From Colwellia psychrerythraea (GTDB taxonomy: Bacteria > Pseudomonadota > Gammaproteobacteria > Enterobacterales > Alteromonadaceae), in contig NZ_JQED01000015.1 of NCBI RefSeq assembly GCF_000764225.1, positions 62,001 to 126,000 on the forward strand: DNA of 64,000 nt. The letters are read 5' to 3'. Shown here in pieces: positions 1 to 8,169 of the stretch. How positions within the stretch are numbered: position 1 is the stretch's first letter; each line of letters starts with the position of its first letter. Under the pieces are notes generated by a model, which worked only from the letters and a program-made list of their open reading frames with translations, did no database searches and was not told where the DNA came from. The position numbers and the translations under genes were made by a program.

Positions 1-154
1 GAAAATAAATAGTTTGGAAAAAGTGTTCATGAAAATACCTGTTATGTAATTTGTAACTATTCTGACCTATCACAAACGAAGAAAAAACTAGGTAAGAAAT
101 AAAACTCTATTTCCATATGGAAACAGTGCTACCATTTGATTCTCCCTGTTAACT

Positions 155-1063
155 ATGGATTTAGAGTGTATGCAATTGGAAAGATTAAAATTATTTGCTG
201 AACTAGTGAAAAAAGGCAGCTTTACACGCACTGCAGAATACCTTGGCGTCTCCAAAGCCCATATATCAAAACAGATTAAAGCGCTAGAAAATGAATTAGC
301 CGTTCAGCTAATCATACGTAATACCCGTACGATGCGGTTAACTTCAGCAGGAGAAAGTTTGTTCGAACATGCGAATAAGCTTACTAGCTTTTGGCAAAAT
401 ACTAAGCAGCTATTGGAGACTTCAGAAAGTTCACTAATTGGAGAAGTACGTTTCACCGCCCCTACGGGTTTACTAAATCACGTACTTTTGCCAATAATTA
501 ATCAATTATGTGAGCAACATCCAAATATAAATATTACGGCTGAAACAGGTAATCAGACATACAACCTAATCTCTACTCCTTATGATTTTGCAGTAAGGAT
601 TACCAATACGCCACCAGAAGAAGTTATCGCTATAAAGTTAACTAGCTTTCATTATGTTTGCTGTGCAAGCCCAGAGTATTTATCTTTAAACGGCACCCCA
701 AACACACCTCGACAGCTATTAGAGCACACCTGCATTGCACTATCTCATTGGAAGAATTGGCAATTTAAGGAGAAAAATCTCAGTTACGAAGTGAATACGA
801 CAGCAAAGTTTCAATTTTCTGACAACGAAGTTTTAAAACAAGCGGCGTTATCGTCCATGGGGATTTGTCGAATCCCAAGTTACATGGCGGCTCAAGAATT
901 TAATAAAGGCTTGTTAATACCATTATTCCAAGAAATAGAGTCTGAACAGAAGGAGGTGTACTTGCTATTCCCTCAATCAATAAAACGGCCAGAAAGAGTC
1001 AATTTAGTGATGAATGCTATTAAGGAAAAACTAAGTAAACATTCAATCGAGTTATATCAATAG
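155..1063 (+). CDS. LysR-family transcriptional regulator
   Basis: The first 60 residues form a LysR-type winged helix-turn-helix (RLKLFAELVKKGSFTRTAEY, then SKAHISKQIKAL). The rest fits a LysR substrate-binding domain, and 302 aa is the usual family length. The style resembles the AaeR/CrgA-like branch with a short effector domain. The ATG at 155 has no clear ribosome binding site; an in-frame ATG at 170, which places the HTH at the very N-terminus, is an equally good start. No divergent target gene is visible in the window, so its regulon is unknown. A copy of a diverged repeat lies just downstream. Confidence 0.85.
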   Translation: MDLECMQLERLKLFAELVKKGSFTRTAEYLGVSKAHISKQIKALENELAVQLIIRNTRTMRLTSAGESLFEHANKLTSFWQNTKQLLETSESSLIGEVRFTAPTGLLNHVLLPIINQLCEQHPNINITAETGNQTYNLISTPYDFAVRITNTPPEEVIAIKLTSFHYVCCASPEYLSLNGTPNTPRQLLEHTCIALSHWKNWQFKEKNLSYEVNTTAKFQFSDNEVLKQAALSSMGICRIPSYMAAQEFNKGLLIPLFQEIESEQKEVYLLFPQSIKRPERVNLVMNAIKEKLSKHSIELYQ

Positions 1064-1089
1064 CTCTTTGTGGCAATTGTTAGCGTTCA

Positions 1090-1221
1090 AGAATCAAACC
1101 TGACTGGCAACAATGAGCTTAAACCAGCCTCACAAACGAGCAATAAACTTCGGTTAGTATTACACTAAATATCATCATGGCATTGCAAAGGGTTAATGTC
1201 AGCTTATGGCTAATTGATTCT
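1090..1221. repeat. Dispersed repeat, copy A
   Basis: About 110 bp from 1104 to 1214 aligns without gaps to 5756-5866, starting at GGCAACAATGAGCTTAAA and ending at TCAGCTTATGG. By eye the two are about 80% identical, with many transitions. Copy A is bounded by short inverted ends, AGAATCAA at 1090-1097 and TTGATTCT at 1214-1221. The right end runs into the last codons of the neighbouring LysR gene. It could be a decayed MITE or the remnant of a duplicated segment. Confidence 0.5.
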
Positions 1222-2094
1222 CTTCAGGTATTCAAAATTCTTAATGATAAGCGTTTTAATCAGTGTCGCCCACTTTTTGGCAACATATGAAGGCTGATAG
1301 GCTAGATAGTATGGCGTTTCACTCATACTCTCTTCAAATATGTAGAGGGCTTTTTGATTACTTTGATCGACAAAGTATTCCGGCAAAATACCGATCCCAA
1401 TATTTGAAATAATCGCTTGGTATATACCGAAACTATTATTGATTACTTGCATATTATTATGCTTATGGAAACGCTTATCATGCTTTAGAAAGAGTTTTTC
1501 CCAAGTGTTACTTTTTACATCACTTCTAACGATGAGACGATGCTGTTCATTAATATCGTCAAATGTGGAAAGTTTGTTAATTAATGCATATTGCTCACTG
1601 CACACTAATATATTTTTCGCTGACATTAGAGAAAAATACTCCAAGCCTTTTTCGTTTTTGTTATTTCTGATCGAAAAGTCAAATTTACTTTTCTTAAAGT
1701 CTACAACCTCGTCAGTTAAGTCTAAGTTGATAATTAATTTATCCATTTCCAGTTGCGACAGCATAGGTGCAATAAATTTCACTCCTAAATCAACTGGTGC
1801 AGTCATCTCTAATTTTGTTCTACTTTGATTGACTTGTGTATCAAAGATTACTTGATTAAAGTTTCGTTCAAGTATCAAGTACTCCTGAAATAGTTTACTA
1901 CCTTTGTTAGTAAGCTCTACTTTATTACCCTGACCACGCATAAAAAGCTGAAAGCCTAGTTTCTCTTCTAAGCATTTTATTTGATAACTAATAGAGGGTT
2001 GTGATACCGCCAATTCGTTAGCCGCATTGGAAAAACTGAGACTCTTTGCAACAGCAGAAAAGTAAGGTAAATGGTTGGCCAAATGTCTAAGCAT
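1210..2094 (-). CDS. LysR-family transcriptional regulator, divergent from the MFS/HPRT pair
   Basis: The N-terminus has the LysR HTH (FSNAANELAVSQPSISYQIK) followed by a substrate-binding domain; total 294 aa. The ATG at 2094 was chosen because GGA sits about 8 nt upstream; the reading frame stays open to a TTG at 2127 without a better site. It is transcribed away from an MFS transporter gene that starts at 2190, the usual LysR arrangement in which the regulator controls its divergent neighbour. The predicted target is therefore the transporter and the phosphoribosyltransferase behind it; the effector is not known. Confidence 0.85.
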   Translation of the reverse strand: MLRHLANHLPYFSAVAKSLSFSNAANELAVSQPSISYQIKCLEEKLGFQLFMRGQGNKVELTNKGSKLFQEYLILERNFNQVIFDTQVNQSRTKLEMTAPVDLGVKFIAPMLSQLEMDKLIINLDLTDEVVDFKKSKFDFSIRNNKNEKGLEYFSLMSAKNILVCSEQYALINKLSTFDDINEQHRLIVRSDVKSNTWEKLFLKHDKRFHKHNNMQVINNSFGIYQAIISNIGIGILPEYFVDQSNQKALYIFEESMSETPYYLAYQPSYVAKKWATLIKTLIIKNFEYLKRIN

Positions 2095-2189
2095 AGAATT
2101 ATCCGATACAGATATAGTAATAATCAATTTTATTTATATCTTGCATTCATGACAACATATAAGCAATAGAAAACCAACTTGGATTATAG

Positions 2190-3365
2190 ATGACCGAAAT
2201 TAAAATGAATTCCTTCGCAGTATCGTTACTATTTATATTTAACGGATGTCTCTTTGGGACTTGGGCAGCTAAGGTGCCCTTCTTTAAAGAAATATTCGAA
2301 TTAGATGAAAAAACACTGTCGATTCTACTGCTGGTACTTGCTTTTGGCGCTGTCACTTCTTTTCCATTGGCAGGTCGGTTGAACGATAAACTGGGTGTAC
2401 AAAAGTCGTCCAAAATATCGTATTTGTTATACCCAATCCCTTTTATAGGGTTAGCGCTAAGTTCTAATTTTCTTTTGCTAACGATATCTCTGTTTTTTTT
2501 CGGTTTTTTACACGGTTCAATGGACGTTGCTATGAATAGTTGGGCGGCAAAAACAGAAACGTTAACGAAAAAAAAACTAATGTCATTCTTTCATGCCATG
2601 TTCAGTTTGGGGGCTGGTGTAGGTGCGGGAAGCACAGTCTTTTTTATTTGGGCCGATATTAGTACTGTGATGCACTTTTTAATCGTCAGTTTATTGTTTA
2701 TCCCGTTATATTTAATACTTTGCAAGCCTTCTGCTTTTCCTCTTCCCCAAAACGAGTCTGCAAATGGTACTGATAATTCAAAACTACCTTTCATGCTTCT
2801 TTCTGCGGTTGGTTTAATGGCTTTTTGCAGTGCACTTGGAGAGGGGGCAATAGCTGACTGGGGTTCAGTAATAATGCGACAAGAATTTAGTGCAGATATG
2901 AGCTTCAGTGCGTGGGCCTATGCAACGTTCTCAATGCTAATGGTTCTATCAAGGCTATCTGTACATTTTTTCATTGAAGAGTATGGAGTAATAAATATTG
3001 TAAAAGGCTGTTCATTATTTAGTTTATTTGGTGCAGTGATAATAGTTTTGGTTAGTTCGCCTTACCTTGCTCTAATTGGATTTGCATTTATGGGGATAGG
3101 TTATTCGGTTATCGTTCCATTAGTATTTTCTAAAGCAGCTTCTATTAATCAACAAAAATCAGGTCGAGTCATCGCCTTTGTAGCAACCTTTGCGTATGGT
3201 GGTATGTTATGTGGACCAGTAGTTATTGGATTGATTGCACACCAAACAACCTTGAAAAGTGCTCTGCTTCTTCTAGTTGCCCTACCGATATATACATTAT
3301 TAACAGCTTCTTTATTAAAGAGTAATAAGGAATTTAAACTCAAAAATGAGCTAAAAGTAGGATAA
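2190..3365 (+). CDS. MFS transporter, YbjJ-like
   Basis: This 391-aa protein has about twelve hydrophobic segments and the layout of the Major Facilitator Superfamily. Stretches such as CSALGEGAIADWGSVIM in the second half and the FGFLHGSMDVAMN region resemble the E. coli YbjJ/fucose-permease-like group. It is divergent from a LysR gene and ends 9 bp before a hypoxanthine-type phosphoribosyltransferase gene, so the two are probably one operon. Context suggests uptake or efflux of a purine base or nucleoside, but the substrate cannot be read from the sequence. Confidence 0.85.
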   Translation: MTEIKMNSFAVSLLFIFNGCLFGTWAAKVPFFKEIFELDEKTLSILLLVLAFGAVTSFPLAGRLNDKLGVQKSSKISYLLYPIPFIGLALSSNFLLLTISLFFFGFLHGSMDVAMNSWAAKTETLTKKKLMSFFHAMFSLGAGVGAGSTVFFIWADISTVMHFLIVSLLFIPLYLILCKPSAFPLPQNESANGTDNSKLPFMLLSAVGLMAFCSALGEGAIADWGSVIMRQEFSADMSFSAWAYATFSMLMVLSRLSVHFFIEEYGVINIVKGCSLFSLFGAVIIVLVSSPYLALIGFAFMGIGYSVIVPLVFSKAASINQQKSGRVIAFVATFAYGGMLCGPVVIGLIAHQTTLKSALLLLVALPIYTLLTASLLKSNKEFKLKNELKVG

Positions 3366-3374
3366 AAGCTAACG

Positions 3375-3899
3375 ATGAATATAAAACATTTAGGAAAAGT
3401 AGTTATTGATCAGGCCCAAATTAAAAATGGTGTAACTCATGTATCACAACTGCTGAATGAAAAACTCGAATTACAAAGTGCGGTTGTTATTACCGTTGTA
3501 CCGGGCGGAATAATTTTTACGGCAGATTTAGTAAGAGAGTTAACGTTTGATATAAGCATGGACACTATTTCCTGTCCTCACACTCCTGGAAACAGAAACA
3601 ACAATTCTAATATTGTCTTTCACCAAAATATTGAGCTAGAGGATCAAAACGTCATTCTGATTGACGATGCGATTGAGTCTGGAGGGACAATGAAACGGAT
3701 TGTACACTACCTCAAAGATTCATTTAATGTAAAGTCACTGACAATTGCCACCTTATTTGTAAAATCTGGGCGGGCAAATATTCCTGCAAATCAGTGCTAT
3801 TGCTATGAGATGGAAGGCGATGATTTGTTAGTGGGCTACGGGTTACCTTGGAAAGGCCAATATAGAAACATCCCTTACATATCCAAGTTAATCAAATAG
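3375..3899 (+). CDS. Hypoxanthine phosphoribosyltransferase-like protein
   Basis: Type I phosphoribosyltransferases join a base to PRPP. The PRPP-binding loop is clear at residues 93-105 (VILIDDAIESGGT), and residues 41-56 (VVPGGIIFTADLVREL) align with the pyrophosphate loop of hypoxanthine/guanine enzymes. Where those usually read LKG or LRG, this one has VPG, so the basic residue is missing. The Ser-Tyr dyad of the flexible loop is also not obvious. The length of 174 aa is normal. It follows the MFS gene by 9 bp, consistent with a small purine salvage operon. The divergence leaves base specificity open. Confidence 0.75.
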   Translation: MNIKHLGKVVIDQAQIKNGVTHVSQLLNEKLELQSAVVITVVPGGIIFTADLVRELTFDISMDTISCPHTPGNRNNNSNIVFHQNIELEDQNVILIDDAIESGGTMKRIVHYLKDSFNVKSLTIATLFVKSGRANIPANQCYCYEMEGDDLLVGYGLPWKGQYRNIPYISKLIK

Positions 3900-3968
3900 G
3901 CAGGCGTTGCATGGTGCTAAATTGAATTAGGAAATATAACGTAGAAATACAGGATTTAACGAACATTA

Positions 3969-3990
3969 AAATGGCACAACAGCGCCATCT
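3969..3990 (-). terminator. Possible terminator after the GNAT gene
   Basis: ATGGC and GCCAT arms flank an 8-nt loop between the convergent phosphoribosyltransferase and acetyltransferase genes. On the minus strand the hairpin is followed by TTTTAAT. The stem is short, so this is only a likely terminator. Confidence 0.35.
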
Positions 3991-3996
3991 TAAATT

Positions 3997-4503
3997 TTAT
4001 ACCTGTTTGCTTGGGTGGCTCCACATAATTGGTTCCGCAAAAGGACCTGTCAAAGTAGAAGTTGATTCTCCGATGCCATCTAGAGCGCCAAGGGTGAGTT
4101 CACGGGCAAACCAGCACTCAAGAGGAGCTTCGCTTTTTACAGGAAGCAGCACCTTGTGAGGGGTATTATAGCGGTTCGCATAGTGTTTTGGGTCTCCCAT
4201 AACAAAGATAACATCAGCATTTAATTGCTTTTCTGCTTCTTCCATCAATCTAGTCGCATGACCTTTTCTTTGGTGCTCAGGAAGGACAGATATAGGTGCT
4301 AATACATAGCACTTGAGGTGTGGTGCTGCATCTACTGTGATAGGTGTGTAGCATGCATGTGCTACTCCTTCATACACGATAGAAAAGCTACCGTCCTCTA
4401 TTAAAGCGTTTGCTAGGTCGCCATATAGCTTCCCATGTCGTTCATCATAAATGCCGCCTGCAGCGGTAAAGGCTTCGGATTGTATTTGGTATGGTGTTTT
4501 CAT
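3997..4503 (-). CDS. GNAT-family N-acetyltransferase (YhbS-like)
   Basis: The 168-aa protein carries the GNAT core: a beta-strand followed by an acetyl-CoA loop in ISVLPEHQRKGHATRLM (Q-x-x-G-x-A type motif A), then MGDPKHYANR, as in the YhbS group. The ATG at 4503 was chosen because GGAGGAG lies about 7 nt upstream; an upstream in-frame start would add 8 residues. Substrate is unknown. It stands alone, convergent with the phosphoribosyltransferase and followed upstream by the TetR gene on the same strand. Confidence 0.82.
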   Translation of the reverse strand: MKTPYQIQSEAFTAAGGIYDERHGKLYGDLANALIEDGSFSIVYEGVAHACYTPITVDAAPHLKCYVLAPISVLPEHQRKGHATRLMEEAEKQLNADVIFVMGDPKHYANRYNTPHKVLLPVKSEAPLECWFARELTLGALDGIGESTSTLTGPFAEPIMWSHPSKQV

Positions 4504-4585
4504 TGAAACACTCCTCCATTGTGTCATGCTAAATATTAGTCGTTATTCGCTTCAAAATGTCTTTATCGTTATTACGATGGTTAAT

Positions 4586-5161
4586 CTATAAACCTAATAA
4601 TAATATGTACTTACCGATGAAACGTTGCTTAATTTCTTCCAGTGGATAATCATCTTCAGCGAATAAATAATTTAATGCGATACCGTCTAATTCAGCAATT
4701 AACATGTGGCTATCAACAAAACTACTTGCTGAGGGAATATCACGTAATATTGACTGGAAAGACTCCATCATGAGCTTATACCTTTCATCAAATAGATCTT
4801 TCAAAAGTACTCGCAAAGCAGGCTGGCACAAGACTTGAAAATCAAATTGATAATATAGTTTGTGCTCAGCAGATGTCATTGACAGAAAAATTTTATCCAA
4901 ATGACTAACTAGTCTGTCTTTAGCAGTCAGGTCTTCATTAACCAAATCTGCATTGTCACCAACCCCTTCAATAATTTGAGCCATCCGGAGGAATACCTCT
5001 CTGAGTAAGCCATCCTTATTTTTAAAGTGATGAAAAACGAGCCCCTTTGAAACCTTTGACTGCTCACAAATGATAGAAATGGGCGTATTCTCATAGCCCT
5101 GCGTTGCGAACAGCTTGATAGCTACATCAATGATTTGTTGTTTTTTATCCACATTATTCAC
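4586..5161 (-). CDS. TetR-family transcriptional regulator
   Basis: The first 50 residues are a TetR HTH (VAIKLFATQGYENTPISIIC, then SKGLVFHHFKNKDGLL). The remaining 140 residues are a helical ligand and dimerisation domain, giving the usual family length of 191 aa. A perfect palindrome at 5175-5188 sits just upstream of its start, so autorepression is likely. Candidate targets are itself and the divergently transcribed YjhX-family gene. The ligand is unknown. Confidence 0.88.
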   Translation of the reverse strand: MNNVDKKQQIIDVAIKLFATQGYENTPISIICEQSKVSKGLVFHHFKNKDGLLREVFLRMAQIIEGVGDNADLVNEDLTAKDRLVSHLDKIFLSMTSAEHKLYYQFDFQVLCQPALRVLLKDLFDERYKLMMESFQSILRDIPSASSFVDSHMLIAELDGIALNYLFAEDDYPLEEIKQRFIGKYILLLGL

Positions 5162-5174
5162 TTTTCTTGCTGAC

Positions 5175-5188
5175 TGACCGTCCGGTCA
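5175..5188. promoter_or_regulatory. TetR-type operator palindrome
   Basis: TGACCGTCCGGTCA is a perfect 6-bp inverted repeat around a 2-bp spacer, of the TGACCG/CGGTCA type bound by many TetR/AcrR proteins. It lies 14-27 bp upstream of the TetR start. On the minus strand a CATAATATA stretch that could be a -10 box precedes it, so bound repressor would sit near the transcription start. Confidence 0.7.
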
Positions 5189-5414
5189 ATTGTATATTAT
5201 GCAAACTAAACAGAAGTTGCAAGCCAAATTTAAAATTTACTTTGGCTGCGTTTTTTCATCATGTTTAAATTTATTGGAGGATTTTTGCTAGAGAATCGGG
5301 TAATTGCACTTTCCTAGTCCGTATAGGCTAAGAAACATAGAAAACATTATTAGACCTCATCACAAAGTGATGGTTGGTACTTATTTGCAATTGCTAAAAA
5401 TTGGGATTACTCCA

Positions 5415-5672
5415 GTGAATATATCTAAAAACGATCAACGCGTTCTACATGTCCTCGCACTAGGTGGTGAGATTCAATATTGTCGTGAAAACGGTAAAAT
5501 CCAAGAAGTTCTCTGTTACACACAGGATGGGCTTGTCTTGTCTAATTGTACAATTGACGCATTTAAACGTTTAAAAAGTAAAAAACTTATCAGCTCGAAG
5601 AAAGGACAGCCTTATCGTATCACGCGATTAGGGGCTGTATCTGTTCGATCACAAATGTTCCAACGCTTTTAA
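5415..5672 (+). CDS. yjhX: YjhX family protein (UPF0386, putative toxin)
   Basis: From the GTG at 5415 the product is exactly 85 aa, the typical length of YjhX proteins, and matches them throughout (NISKNDQRVLHVLALGG, CYTQDGLVLSNCT, FKRLKSKKLISSKKGQPYRI). The frame remains open upstream to a TTG at 5304, but those 37 extra codons have no counterpart in the family. GGGA lies 8 nt before the GTG. E. coli YjhX has been called a toxin, with YjhQ, a GNAT protein, as antitoxin. The GNAT gene at 3997 is not adjacent, so pairing here is speculative. Confidence 0.75.
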   Translation: MNISKNDQRVLHVLALGGEIQYCRENGKIQEVLCYTQDGLVLSNCTIDAFKRLKSKKLISSKKGQPYRITRLGAVSVRSQMFQRF

Positions 5673-5696
5673 GCGTCAGATTAAATGTTCAAGCTT

Positions 5697-5755
5697 TCAT
5701 ATAAAGAGTTATTGCGGAGAGTTCTATAAGTACAGCACAAACGCTCTTTATATGA
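5697..5755. repeat. 12-bp perfect inverted repeat downstream of yjhX
   Basis: TCATATAAAGAG at 5697-5708 and CTCTTTATATGA at 5744-5755 are perfect complements separated by 35 bp. No T-tract follows, so it is not a typical terminator. It abuts the second copy of the dispersed repeat. Confidence 0.6.
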
Positions 5756-5870
5756 ATGGCAACAATGAGCTTAAATTTGTCTCACAAGCAAGCAGCAAAT
5801 TTCAGTTAATATTACTCTAAATATGATCTTGTCTTAGCAAAAAATCAATATCAGCTTATGGTAAGAAAGA
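5756..5870. repeat. Dispersed repeat, copy B
   Basis: This stretch is the partner of the repeat at 1104-1214, about 80% identical by eye over 110 bp. The element is in the same orientation and lies in noncoding DNA. The AGAATCAATT after this copy is the reverse complement of the AATTGATTCT that ends copy A, which may reflect inverted element ends. Confidence 0.5.
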
Positions 5871-5888
5871 ATCAATTGCTGTCTGCTG

Positions 5889-6054
5889 TTTACCTAAATT
5901 TAGAAACAAAGGCAATTACTAACGTTAGTTTAGGTAAAGCATAAGGTAAATATGAAATTAGTATGTTTAAAGTGGGCAAAAACTAAATAGCTATTCATTC
6001 TCAGTAATTCTAGTTTCATGGTTACCTTTAAGCAAAGGTAAATGCTATTTAGTT
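5889..6054. repeat. Series of inverted repeats in noncoding DNA
   Basis: Three perfect inverted repeats occur here: TTTACCTAAA/TTTAGGTAAA (5889-5898 and 5929-5938), AACTAAATAGC/GCTATTTAGTT (5981-5991 and 6044-6054), and nested inside the second, TTACCTTT/AAAGGTAA (6022-6029 and 6034-6041). The whole 504-bp stretch at 5673-6176 has no supportable gene; besides these and the repeat copy I see nothing in it. Confidence 0.55.
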
Positions 6055-6176
6055 ACTAAGCGCTGATATGAGTACTTGAACGGACTAAAGTTATAAAATT
6101 CTATCTCGTTTTTGCACCAAAGCGCTTAACGAGTATTAAATTTATTTCCGCTATATTAAGGGGAAGTTTACTTATT

Positions 6177-7052
6177 TTATAATAGATTTCGCAATAACAG
6201 CCTAAGTACTTTAAATACTTCCAAGTTGCTGTGTCGTTGGTGCTGAACTACATCAACATTCGCCTGCCACCTCATTTCTTCAAACTCAAGTGGTAACTTT
6301 ACTAACTGACCACTTTCAACCGATTCATTAGCAATATGATTAGGCAATAAACACCAACCATTCCCCTGTAATGCAAGTTCAAGCAATAAAAAGTAATTAT
6401 CGGCATACCAAACATTAGGACTCACCTTCAATTGAAAACTGCTTGATTGCGTATTACGAGAGCGAATAAGTAACTGGCGATGCAGTCTTAAACTATCAAT
6501 ATTTTTACATTGTTGGCTTGCCAATGGATGAGAGTTAGCAACATATAAATCAAAGTTTATTGAGCCAATACACTCAAAATCTAAATAAGTAGGAATGGTC
6601 AATTCGCTAAAAACAATCCCCGTTAACGCCTTTTCTTTTTTTAGCATATCGATGATATCAGGGCTTGAGGCGCTCAAGAATTCGAGAGTGATATCAGGAA
6701 ATTTATCCTGTAATTTACTAATAATGCTTGCAATAAGTTTAAATGAGATCCCTTCATCTAACGCTATTGTTATTTCCCTTGGCGTATTATCAGTTAATGC
6801 TATTGCCGAGTTTTTTAGCCGTTGGTGCTGATAAATCACAGCTTGTGCATGCGGTAATAACTTCTTACCTGCCTCTGTAAGTAGTGGGTATCGTCCTGAA
6901 CGATCAAACAACAGACTATTACAGTCAATTTCTAAATTAATAACATGCTGACTCACTACAGATTGAACTTTATTCAAACTACGAGCGGCAGCAGAAAACG
7001 AACCTGTTTCTACTGTTGTGATAAAGGCTTGAAGTTGTTCAACACTAAACAT
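6177..7052 (-). CDS. LysR-family transcriptional regulator
   Basis: The first 60 residues carry the LysR HTH (TVETGSFSAAARSLNKVQSV). The substrate-binding domain follows, with total length 291 aa. It lies next to the long noncoding stretch that holds the csrB-type RNA and has no divergent coding neighbour nearby. Target and effector are unknown. Confidence 0.85.
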   Translation of the reverse strand: MFSVEQLQAFITTVETGSFSAAARSLNKVQSVVSQHVINLEIDCNSLLFDRSGRYPLLTEAGKKLLPHAQAVIYQHQRLKNSAIALTDNTPREITIALDEGISFKLIASIISKLQDKFPDITLEFLSASSPDIIDMLKKEKALTGIVFSELTIPTYLDFECIGSINFDLYVANSHPLASQQCKNIDSLRLHRQLLIRSRNTQSSSFQLKVSPNVWYADNYFLLLELALQGNGWCLLPNHIANESVESGQLVKLPLEFEEMRWQANVDVVQHQRHSNLEVFKVLRLLLRNLL

Positions 7053-7473
7053 ATCGCTTAAACCGATGTAACAAGATAAATGAATAGCATTACTTTAGAT
7101 TAAAACAGTCACATCGTCACTAGAAATGAAAATAAATACAATTGAGAATTTTGTTGCATCCCTTTTAGCTATACTCTGGAATTATATTTACAATGTTGCT
7201 TAGATTCATATAGGGAGATAGCCCTGTAGAGCATAGTTTAGTGTTGAATTTGATAACCATATACTTATGAATGTAAAATTTCTTTAAGAGTAAAGTGCTA
7301 TTAATTCTCATACTAAATGTCGAATTATTATTTAATCGATTGAGTGAGATCGCTTTTATTGAGGAGTTAAGGGTGAAAGAGAGTATCTCCCTCAGTGAGT
7401 TATGTCACAAGGGTTGAAAGATTAAAAATGAGTAAGGTCGAGTACTTTTTTTAAAATAGTCAGTTTTTCACCA
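7053..7473. other. Noncoding gap between LysR gene and csrB terminator
   Basis: No convincing gene is present. A 14-codon frame at 7373-7417 (GTG start, stop TGA) has GAGGAG 6 nt upstream, a good ribosome site for such a short frame. A small AGGG/CCCT hairpin lies at 7212-7225. Neither has further support. Confidence 0.4.
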
Positions 7474-7503
7474 ATAAAAAATGCGACTCAATGAGTCGCA
7501 TTT
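7474..7503 (-). terminator. Rho-independent terminator of csrB
   Basis: AAATGCGACTCA at 7479-7490 and TGAGTCGCATTT at 7492-7503 are perfect complements. On the minus strand the stem is followed by TTTTTAT. It marks the 3' end of the RNA. Confidence 0.85.
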
Positions 7504-8002
7504 CTATAACTAGCTTATATGGTGCATCCAGCACACATATTTATTATCTCACTTCTTCCTTGAATAACTATCCTTAGTAAATCCTTTATGGGTCCACCCA
7601 TATCCATTGAAAAAAATTAAATTTTTCAATTAATCATCCATAATTAACATCTTCCTGATATTGGCTTTTGTCAGCCACATCCTATTATTTCTATTCCATG
7701 GTGGCATCCAGCCACTAAACTTTTTCCTTAAAGTTTCCTTAATAAACCCTATTTTAAATAACACCTAAGTATTTATAAAATTAAAGCATCCTGCTTTAGG
7801 CTCTCCATTTTCTGACACAAGCATCCATACTTATATCTTCCTTGAATAGCATCCATTGCATCCAACGTTATTAACTTATCCTTAAGCTATGTACCGTCCT
7901 CGGTAAGTCCTTAAGTCACTAGATTCCATCTCAGTAACTTGCATCTTCCTTAATAGCACTGCAAACAATGCTGAAGCCCCCTGCTTCTTGTCTCCCTGAC
8001 AA
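7474..8002 (-). ncRNA. csrB: CsrB-type CsrA-sequestering regulatory RNA
   Basis: The minus-strand transcript of about 530 nt contains 25 GGA motifs, many in hairpin loops: TTGTC-AGGGA-GACAA at the 5' end, ACCG-AGGA-CGGT, AAAGC-AGGAT-GCTTT, GGC-TGGAT-GCC, ATGGGT-GG-ACCCAT and GTGC-TGGAT-GCAC. This is the design of CsrB/RsmB RNAs, which bind and sequester the translational regulator CsrA. The 5' hairpin with CAGGGAG resembles the start of E. coli CsrB. It ends in a strong terminator at 7474-7503. Nearby syd and queF also flank csrB in E. coli. A GacA/UvrY box lies upstream. It is longer than E. coli CsrB (about 370 nt). Exact ends are inferred. Confidence 0.88.
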
Positions 8003-8007
8003 GACTA

Positions 8008-8035
8008 ATAATACACTTAATTACTTTTTGTCGAA
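8008..8035 (-). promoter_or_regulatory. Putative sigma-70 promoter of csrB
   Basis: On the minus strand TATTAT at 8013-8008 is a good -10 box, with TTCGAC (8035-8030) 16 bp upstream as a weak -35. Transcription would start near 8002, just before the 5' hairpin. A weak -35 fits a promoter that depends on an activator. Confidence 0.55.
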
Positions 8036-8169
8036 GTGGGTTAACAATATAATTCTTAATGTAAAAAATATGTAACAATAGAGACAAATTGAAAAAATGA
8101 TTAAAATAAACAACTTACCGCGTTCAAGTGGGATATCTCAGCATAAATTGCCAATATATCTCACAGCGA

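Noticed and set aside
7500..8000. Dense CATCC repeats on the plus strand, looking like a short-repeat array
   Set aside because: Spacing and units are irregular, so it is not CRISPR or a tandem repeat; the pattern is explained by GGA motifs of a csrB-type RNA on the minus strand.
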